A DNA stretch of 11,063 bases, taken from NCBI GenBank assembly GCA_002725365.1, contig PBOW01000087.1:1-11063 (forward strand). Direction: 5' to 3'. A program made the translations under genes and the position numbers. This stretch comes from Chloroflexota bacterium (GTDB lineage: Bacteria > Chloroflexota > Dehalococcoidia > UBA2979). Numbering within the stretch: position 1 is the stretch's first letter; the number at the start of each line of letters is the position of its first letter. Under the pieces are notes generated by a model. It was not told the DNA's origin, searched no databases, and saw nothing but the letters and a program-made list of their open reading frames with translations. This document shows positions 6,834 through 11,063 of this stretch, one piece after another.

Positions 6834-7325
6834 TTGTCTTACAAGATCGTAGAAACCTGTATCGGGTGCACAGCCTGCACTAAGAAATGTCCAGTTGAGG
6901 CTATTTCTGGCGTTAGAAATGAACTACACGTGATCGATGCGGAGCTGTGCATTGACTGCGGGGCTTGCGGGGCAGTCTGTCCGCCCGAGGCAATCTTGGA
7001 TGAGTTGGGTGACATTGCGAGAACATTCCCTCGTCGAGAATTACCTCTTGCCAAGGTGGTTGAGGAAAACTGCATTGGCTCAGGCTGTGAGTTGTGTATA
7101 AATATTTGTCCCTTCGATGCCCTTTCATTGGCAGATACTCCAAACCACGGTGACTACTATGGAATGGCAACGGTAGACGATCGTAAATGTGTCGGCTGTC
7201 GGCTATGCGAACAGGCATGTGGGTGGAGCGCTATATATATCGACCCGCCTCGAGAGATGCTCAAGAAGATGGTATACCCCTTGGAAGTTCTCACACCTAA
7301 AAAAGGTAAGGCTCTTCAGCGTTAG
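6834..7325 (+). CDS. Ferredoxin-type protein with four [4Fe-4S] cluster motifs
   Basis: A 163-residue soluble iron-sulfur protein with exactly 16 cysteines, all inside four motifs: Cys9-12-15-19 and Cys39-42-45-49 (CxxCxxCxxxCP), Cys80-85-88-92 (CIGSGCELCINICP, two extra residues in the first gap) and Cys119-122-125-129 (last Cys followed by Gly, not Pro). The first two and last two motifs read as two bacterial-ferredoxin-like modules joined by a 30-residue linker, so four clusters are expected. It has no signal peptide or membrane helix and no other catalytic domain, so it should carry electrons between cytoplasmic partners or form a subunit of an oxidoreductase. The start is TTG at 6834, supported by GAGGTG five bases upstream and by the usual MSYKIVETC beginning. 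It lies between the CoA-transferases and nfo; the partner enzyme is not in view. Confidence 0.9.
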   Translation: MSYKIVETCIGCTACTKKCPVEAISGVRNELHVIDAELCIDCGACGAVCPPEAILDELGDIARTFPRRELPLAKVVEENCIGSGCELCINICPFDALSLADTPNHGDYYGMATVDDRKCVGCRLCEQACGWSAIYIDPPREMLKKMVYPLEVLTPKKGKALQR

Positions 7326-7329
7326 TAAT

Positions 7330-7344
7330 GCTAGGTTTCCTAGC
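7330..7344 (+). terminator. Short hairpin after the ferredoxin gene, weak terminator or spacer
   Basis: GCTAGG and CCTAGC form a perfect 6-base-pair stem around a TTT loop, five bases after the ferredoxin stop. Only two T follow before CACAT, so it is at best a weak terminator and could instead stabilise the 3' end of an upstream message in an operon that continues into nfo. Confidence 0.3.
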
Positions 7345-7392
7345 TTCACATAGTATTCGAGTACCATTGAATTAAAGGAGTAGGAACTGCTC

Positions 7393-8262
7393 GTGAGTAA
7401 TCCAATTATTGGTGGACACGTTTCGTCATCTGGCGGGATTTTTTCCAGTGTAGAGCGCGGTGAGAATATCGAAGCCGAGGCTATACAAATATTTTGTTCG
7501 GCACCTCAGATGTGGCGTGCAACGAAACACACGGACGATGCGATCGAGAAATACCGGGAAGCCTTTAAGAAATCAAAACTTTCTTCGGCATGGATTCACA
7601 ATATTTATTTAGCGAATCTAGCGACCGACGATAAAGCTATGCTCGGAAAATCAAAAAACTCTATAAAGAATTCGTTGAGTATCGCGGATCAAATTGGCGC
7701 TACTGGCGTGGTATTACATACCGGATCTCACAAAGGGCGAGGATTCGACGCAGTTTCGTCCCAAATAATTGATTCACTTCAAGAGATTCTCAGTGACACA
7801 CCTAAACCTCCAGTGCTGGCGCTGGAGAATATGGCCGGTCAAGGCGGGGGTATTGGTGCATCATTGTCTGAGCTGGGTAAATTGATAAGAGGTGTGAAGT
7901 CAAAGCGTATGGCTGTGTGTTTGGATACTTGTCACGCCTTCGCTGCTGGCTATGACATCCGAGATACGAATGGAGTGGATGCTCTGTTCGAAGAATTCGA
8001 GGCAGAGATAGGCTTGGACCGATTAGCTGTGGTGCATGCAAATGATTCTCTTATGGATCTTGGAAGCAACCGGGACCGTCATGAAAATATAGGTCAGGGG
8101 TTTATTGGCGATGAGGGATTTCGAGCCCTACTCACTCATGAAGCTTCGGCCGGAATTCCATTTTTGCTCGAAGTCCCAGGATATCCTTCAGAAGATGGCG
8201 GCAAGGGTGAAGGTCCTGATATAAGGAATATCCGACATCTCAAATCACTTCGGGACGGATGA
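7393..8262 (+). CDS. nfo: Endonuclease IV (AP endonuclease, Nfo family)
   Basis: A 289-residue TIM-barrel endonuclease that cuts DNA 5' to abasic sites and trims blocked 3' ends in base excision repair, using three metal ions. All nine metal ligands of E. coli Nfo are present at nearly identical positions: His69, His109 (VVLHTGSH), Glu145 (ALENMAGQG), Asp178 and His181 (CLDTCHAFAAGYD), His215 (VHANDS), Asp228 and His230 (NRDRHENIGQG) and Glu260 (LLEVPG). Length is normal. The start is GTG at 7393, with AGGAA six bases upstream and a stronger AAAGGAG slightly further back; the beginning NPIIGGHVSSSGG is typical. It is the last gene of the rightward run, ending one base before the convergent acidic-protein gene, so there is no room for a separate terminator. 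Function is near certain. Confidence 0.97.
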   Translation: MSNPIIGGHVSSSGGIFSSVERGENIEAEAIQIFCSAPQMWRATKHTDDAIEKYREAFKKSKLSSAWIHNIYLANLATDDKAMLGKSKNSIKNSLSIADQIGATGVVLHTGSHKGRGFDAVSSQIIDSLQEILSDTPKPPVLALENMAGQGGGIGASLSELGKLIRGVKSKRMAVCLDTCHAFAAGYDIRDTNGVDALFEEFEAEIGLDRLAVVHANDSLMDLGSNRDRHENIGQGFIGDEGFRALLTHEASAGIPFLLEVPGYPSEDGGKGEGPDIRNIRHLKSLRDG

Positions 8263-8263
8263 T

Positions 8264-8590
8264 CTACGAAGGATTTACCTGACGAGGGAAACCGGCCATG
8301 GCCCGAAATTCGTCTTCCCAGTAGAGTATTTCTCTGATTAAAAACTCTGTGATGGCTCCTTCTTTAGTAGGGATATCTGGATCTTCCTCAAACTTTGCAT
8401 ATAGCATTTTCGCCATAGAAGCGTGCGACATGAGTGGCTCATTGTTTTCCTCGCGTATTACGACCTCAGTCTCAATTATTAAGTCGCATAGCTCGGATGG
8501 TATAAACCCGTTGAGATCCTCAGATGCCATTTCAGCGATCCAATCCGCCCCTTCTTGTAATGTCGTTTTGTCAATACCTTCGTCAGCCAT
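8264..8590 (-). CDS. Small acidic protein of unknown function
   Basis: A 108-residue protein not recognised as any named family. It is strongly acidic (25 Asp/Glu against 8 Lys/Arg by hand count), apparently mostly helical, with two Trp (18 and 91), one Cys, no signal peptide and no membrane segment. The C-terminal part (EFLIREILYWEDEFRAMAG, 82-100) reads as an amphipathic helix. The ATG at 8590 has GGAG eight bases upstream. Reasons to believe it is real: a full reading frame with a ribosome site, an exact fit between nfo (one base apart, convergent) and dut (divergent, 83 bases), and no competing frame covering the whole stretch. It may be a cytoplasmic accessory or regulatory protein; no function should be assigned. 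Confidence 0.7.
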   Translation of the reverse strand: MADEGIDKTTLQEGADWIAEMASEDLNGFIPSELCDLIIETEVVIREENNEPLMSHASMAKMLYAKFEEDPDIPTKEGAITEFLIREILYWEDEFRAMAGFPRQVNPS

Positions 8591-8673
8591 TGAACTGTCT
8601 CCAATTTTTGATGTTCAAGAAGTAATATTAGACTAACTTCGTTGTATTTTTGGATCGACCTTGGGAGAAGCGA

Positions 8674-9114
8674 ATGAGTAATGTCAAAATTTTGCGCTTG
8701 AAGCAGGAGGCTCATTTGCCCAGCAGAGGATCTGCAGCTGCTACAGGTTTTGATCTCTATGCTTGCATGGATGAGCCCGTTGTCCTAACTGGTCAACCGC
8801 AGTTGATTCCGTGTGGAATAGCAATTGCTTCACCTGAAGACATAGATACTCAAATCAGACCGCGCTCTGGATTGACACTTAAGGGAGTTGTCGCGGCTTT
8901 CGGGACCATCGATGCTGACTACCGAGGTGAATTATTCGTGACGATGTATGTCCTTCCTGATTGTGATGAACATGTGGTGCATTCTGGCGATAGAATCGCG
9001 CAGCTTGTTTTTTCGACTTTGCCGAGAGTAGTTACGACAGAAGTATTTGATCAATCTGATTTGAGCTCGACTGCCAGGGGCTCGGGCGGACATGGCAGTA
9101 CTGGTGATCGATAG
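8674..9114 (+). CDS. dut: dUTP diphosphatase (dUTPase)
   Basis: A 146-residue trimeric-type dUTPase that splits dUTP to dUMP and pyrophosphate, keeping uracil out of DNA and feeding dTMP synthesis. All five motifs are present in order: ATGFDLYA (23-30), RPRSGLTLKG (62-71), GTIDADYRGEL (77-87) with catalytic Asp80, GDRIAQLVF (105-113) and RGSGGHGSTG (135-144). In motif 5 the Phe that normally stacks on the uracil ring is His140, an uncommon substitution within an otherwise intact Gly-rich P-loop-like tail. ATG at 8674 is preferred to the in-frame TTG at 8650 because GGAG lies six bases upstream and the family N-terminus starts there. The product dUMP is the substrate of ThyX encoded 6.5 kb to the left. 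A strong terminator follows. Confidence 0.95.
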   Translation: MSNVKILRLKQEAHLPSRGSAAATGFDLYACMDEPVVLTGQPQLIPCGIAIASPEDIDTQIRPRSGLTLKGVVAAFGTIDADYRGELFVTMYVLPDCDEHVVHSGDRIAQLVFSTLPRVVTTEVFDQSDLSSTARGSGGHGSTGDR

Positions 9115-9142
9115 TGGCTCTTACTAGATTCACTTAGGCAAG

Positions 9143-9174
9143 AAAAAAGCCTGTAGCTTTCACTACAGGCTTTT
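9143..9174. terminator. Bidirectional rho-independent terminator between dut and the aquaporin gene
   Basis: GCCTGTAG (9149-9156) and CTACAGGC (9163-9170) form a perfect 8-base-pair stem with a 6-base loop. Six A precede it and TTTTCCCTTT follows, so each strand carries a U run after the hairpin. It lies 30 bases past the dut stop and about 100 past the stop of the convergent aquaporin gene, and can serve both. Confidence 0.85.
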
Positions 9175-9181
9175 CCCTTTA

Positions 9182-9231
9182 TTACACATCTGCCGTGCGG
9201 CGGGGGTACGTATTTGCGGCAGATGTAGTAA
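9182..9231. repeat. Imperfect inverted repeat with 21-base loop, unknown role
   Basis: ACATCTGCCG (9186-9195) is the exact reverse complement of CGGCAGATGT (9217-9226). With one bulged A at 9227, TTAC (9182-9185) also pairs with GTAA (9228-9231), giving 14 pairs. The loop (9196-9216) is G-rich with a run of five G. No T run follows on either strand, so it is not a classic terminator. It lies between the dut terminator and the aquaporin stop. It could be a REP-like extragenic palindrome, an RNA-stabilising 3' structure or a protein site. Confidence 0.6.
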
Positions 9232-9272
9232 CCCAATTTAAGAACGAGATTCTTACGAACCTCAGTCAACTA

Positions 9273-9953
9273 TTAAGTTTGTGTAGTCCCTCCATCTTTC
9301 ATAAGAATCGTGTGATACAACAAAGCAGCTCCCACACCACCAATGATTGGTCCAATCCAATAGACCAAGTGATTTCCCCAAGTTCCACTAATCAGTGCGG
9401 GTCCTAATGCTCTTGCTGGGTTCATGGCTGCACCTGTTAGGGCACCACCGGCCAGTATGTCCATCGTTATAGCGAGGCCGATAGCCATCCCACCTAGGGC
9501 GGGTCCTCGTGAATCGACTGCAGTGCCGAATATTACCAACACTAGGAAGAAGGTTAGTATGGCTTCGATGGCCACGCCAGCGGTGAAAGAGATCTGTGAG
9601 TCAAGTTCTGGAGTACCCAATGAGGAAGTGATTTCAAGCAAGCTAGCTGGCAACAGTAAGTTTATTGCTATCGCTCCGACTATCCCTCCAAGCAGCTGAG
9701 CCAAAATATAGGCAACTGCCGGAATGCTTTCAATTCTTTGTGTTACCCAAAATCCTATGGTGACAGCAGGATTAAAATGTCCACCTGATACATGTCCAAA
9801 AGCTGATGCCATTAGTGCTATAGCTAGACCGTGTGCTAACGCGATTGCGATGAGGTTGCCAGTGATGATGATCGAGGCAACGCCAACAAATACGAGCGTG
9901 AAGGCACCGATGGATTCAGCTAGCAGGCGCGGCACGAGTGATGTTTGCGGCAA
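9273..9953 (-). CDS. Aquaporin / MIP-family channel with TIP-like selectivity filter
   Basis: A six-helix MIP channel in the inner membrane, 226 residues from the chosen start. Both NPA motifs are intact: GGHFNPAVTIG (Asn61) and GAAMNPARALGPA (Asn178). The aromatic/arginine filter, read by alignment to plant and E. coli channels, is His41 (LAHGLA), Ile166 (DILAGG), Ala175 and Arg181. This is the combination of plant tonoplast TIP channels and differs from E. coli AqpZ (Phe-His-Thr-Arg) and GlpF, so water plus small neutral solutes such as ammonia, urea or hydrogen peroxide is plausible but inferred. The start is TTG at 9953 because GAGGA lies about 8 bases upstream; GTG at 9983 is in frame but lacks a ribosome site and would sit only about 7 bases from the predicted transcript start. 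It ends opposite dut, with a shared terminator. Confidence 0.9.
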   Translation of the reverse strand: MPQTSLVPRLLAESIGAFTLVFVGVASIIITGNLIAIALAHGLAIALMASAFGHVSGGHFNPAVTIGFWVTQRIESIPAVAYILAQLLGGIVGAIAINLLLPASLLEITSSLGTPELDSQISFTAGVAIEAILTFFLVLVIFGTAVDSRGPALGGMAIGLAITMDILAGGALTGAAMNPARALGPALISGTWGNHLVYWIGPIIGGVGAALLYHTILMKDGGTTQT

Positions 9954-9997
9954 TCGTCTTTCCTCTGAATGTTTCGTGTTCACAGTCGTTGTATGGA

Positions 9998-10026
9998 AGT
10001 ATCTTGGTGAACGAGTAAAGTGTCAA
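9998..10026 (-). promoter_or_regulatory. Sigma-70-type promoter of the aquaporin gene
   Basis: On the minus strand, a perfect TTGACA (-35, at 10026-10021) is followed after 17 bases by GATACT (-10, at 10003-9998; four of six consensus bases). Transcription would start near 9990, giving a leader of about 35 bases to the TTG at 9953. It is the best promoter match seen in the window. The role is inferred from consensus and spacing. Confidence 0.65.
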
Positions 10027-10041
10027 GCTGCTTATGCAGCT
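10026..10041. promoter_or_regulatory. Inverted repeat touching the aquaporin -35 box
   Basis: AGCTGC (10026-10031) and GCAGCT (10036-10041) form a perfect 6-base-pair inverted repeat with a TTAT loop. Its end shares one base with the -35 element of the aquaporin promoter. It could be an operator next to the promoter or a weak hairpin at the 3' end of the upstream MFS message; no T run follows, which argues against a terminator. Confidence 0.35.
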
Positions 10042-10079
10042 GAACAGTTAAGATTGCATAATTGCTCAGATTTATCGAG

Positions 10080-11063
10080 TTACGATCTGCGGCGTGTGAG
10101 AGTGGGATACTGAGCAAAGTAATATGCTCCGGCAGCGATTAAAAAAATGGCACTGAAGAATATGAATATCCCGTCATAGTGTTGATAGTGGTCGTACCAA
10201 ATTCCAACTAATACCGGTCCAATTGCATTCATTCCTAATTGGATCGGTTGCATGGAGCCGCGGATTTTTCCGACGTGAAGGCGGCCAAAATAATCAGCAT
10301 GGATAACTTGCATGAAGGTCACATGGGAACCGAACGCTATACCATTCGTCACCGCATAGATTAGACCTGTAGTAATAGTGTCGCTGCGCCCGAGTAGTTG
10401 GATGGTGACCGACATCAAGAGGAGGGACACGATCATCGTTTTCCGCATCGTTATTCTTTGAGCGATGAACCCTCCCACGATGGCCCCGACAGCGCCTGTG
10501 GCAGCCCACGTGAGCATCACCAAGCCGGTTTCTTTGGCGTTGAGGCCGTTCTCAACTAGGCATTGGATTTGATGGAAGTTGATCGCACCGCTCGTCATCA
10601 TAGTGAGGCTCAGTGCAGCGCCAACCAGCCAATACGATCGCATCCTTAACGCGGCACGGAGTGTGATTGCAAGTTGTTCTGTTAAGGTGTCCGTTTGTGA
10701 ACCCGCTGATTCACTCGTGGGTCGCCCCTCTAAGTTGTGCGACTCCTTATGCACTCCGTCAGGGAGTAGGCCGACATCCTCAGGGCGGCGCCTAGTGAAA
10801 ATTACCGCAGGAAGAAAAGAGAGACCTAAGAGCACACATAGAATAAGCCACGCTTGTTCCCATGATCCAGTAATGTCAATGGTTAGAAGCACGATCGGTG
10901 GCAGCGTTGCCATGCCTATCCGTTGTCCTAGTCCGACGATACTAGCCGCAAAGGCTCGTTTCTGTATGAACCAGTTCGCGATCGTGACGTACGAGCCCGG
11001 TTGCATTCCAGACATGGCGAGGGCACGTCCAAGACCGTATAGGAGTACGAGCTGCCATAGGCT
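10080..11063 (-). CDS. MFS transporter, monocarboxylate/OFA-like, 5' end cut by the window
   Basis: This is the last 327 residues of a major facilitator carrier. The frame is open past the ATG at 11015 to the window edge, adding SLWQLVLLYGLGRALA in front of it, so that ATG is internal. Visible are roughly helices 4-12. They include the AMSGMQPGSYVTIANWF and GLGQRIGMATLPP segments of the N-terminal half, a hydrophilic central loop beginning RRRPEDVGLLPDG, and six further hydrophobic helices ending LTRRRS. The RPEDVGLLPDG loop and overall layout resemble the monocarboxylate/oxalate-formate group of MFS_1, which moves organic acids, but the substrate is unknown. No tail extension like that of the other MFS protein in this window. 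The aquaporin gene lies downstream on the same strand with its own promoter. No terminator is evident after the stop. Confidence 0.88.
   Translation of the reverse strand, partial: SLWQLVLLYGLGRALAMSGMQPGSYVTIANWFIQKRAFAASIVGLGQRIGMATLPPIVLLTIDITGSWEQAWLILCVLLGLSFLPAVIFTRRRPEDVGLLPDGVHKESHNLEGRPTSESAGSQTDTLTEQLAITLRAALRMRSYWLVGAALSLTMMTSGAINFHQIQCLVENGLNAKETGLVMLTWAATGAVGAIVGGFIAQRITMRKTMIVSLLLMSVTIQLLGRSDTITTGLIYAVTNGIAFGSHVTFMQVIHADYFGRLHVGKIRGSMQPIQLGMNAIGPVLVGIWYDHYQHYDGIFIFFSAIFLIAAGAYYFAQYPTLTRRRS

Noticed and set aside
9195..9407. 70-codon plus-strand frame across the inverted repeat and aquaporin 3' end
   Set aside because: It runs antisense into the aquaporin gene and begins within the hairpin; no ribosome site or recognisable protein.

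Overview
The window looks like ordinary chromosome from a free-living bacterium. It has closely packed genes on both strands, a mix of ATG, GTG and TTG starts with recognisable Shine-Dalgarno sequences, and mid G+C. The gene mix (family III CoA-transferases, drug-type MFS carriers, long-form ThyX, a polyferredoxin, small housekeeping repair genes) resembles marine Chloroflexota of the SAR202/Dehalococcoidia type. That placement is an impression from gene content and protein style, not a proven one. No phage, insertion sequence, CRISPR array or origin is visible, and no gene-free stretch exceeds 170 bases.

Left edge (1-778): the 3' part of an A+T-rich haloacid-dehalogenase-like gene (+), a terminator-like hairpin, about 140 bases with nothing convincing, then tRNA-Arg(CCU) on the minus strand with an encoded CCA end. 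The base composition changes close to the tRNA 3' end, which would fit an island boundary.

Minus-strand operon (797-4068): transcribed leftwards as an MFS exporter with an unusual 200-residue C-terminal tail ending in an extra membrane anchor, then the flavin-dependent thymidylate synthase ThyX, then a small IsdG/HmoA-like monooxygenase carrying the Asn-Trp-His triad of haem-degrading enzymes.

Plus-strand run (4217-8262): two directly abutting family III CoA-transferases, which may form a heteromer because only the second keeps the expected catalytic Asp; a ferredoxin with four [4Fe-4S] motifs; and endonuclease IV (Nfo) with all nine metal ligands. A 148-base divergent region holding a palindrome separates this run from the MFS operon.

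Right part (8264-11063): a small acidic protein of unknown function (-), convergent with nfo and divergent from dut; dUTPase (+); a bidirectional terminator; a second, longer-looped inverted repeat; an aquaporin (-) with a selectivity filter like that of plant TIP channels and a clear sigma-70-type promoter; and the 3' part of a second MFS carrier (-).

ThyX, Dut and Nfo share a theme: Dut makes dUMP and keeps dUTP out of DNA, ThyX turns dUMP into dTMP, and Nfo repairs the abasic sites left when uracil is excised. They lie in separate transcription units, so this is proximity rather than a proven system. I found no clear new defence or mobile system. The most unusual items are the tailed MFS protein, the CoA-transferase pair and the aquaporin filter.
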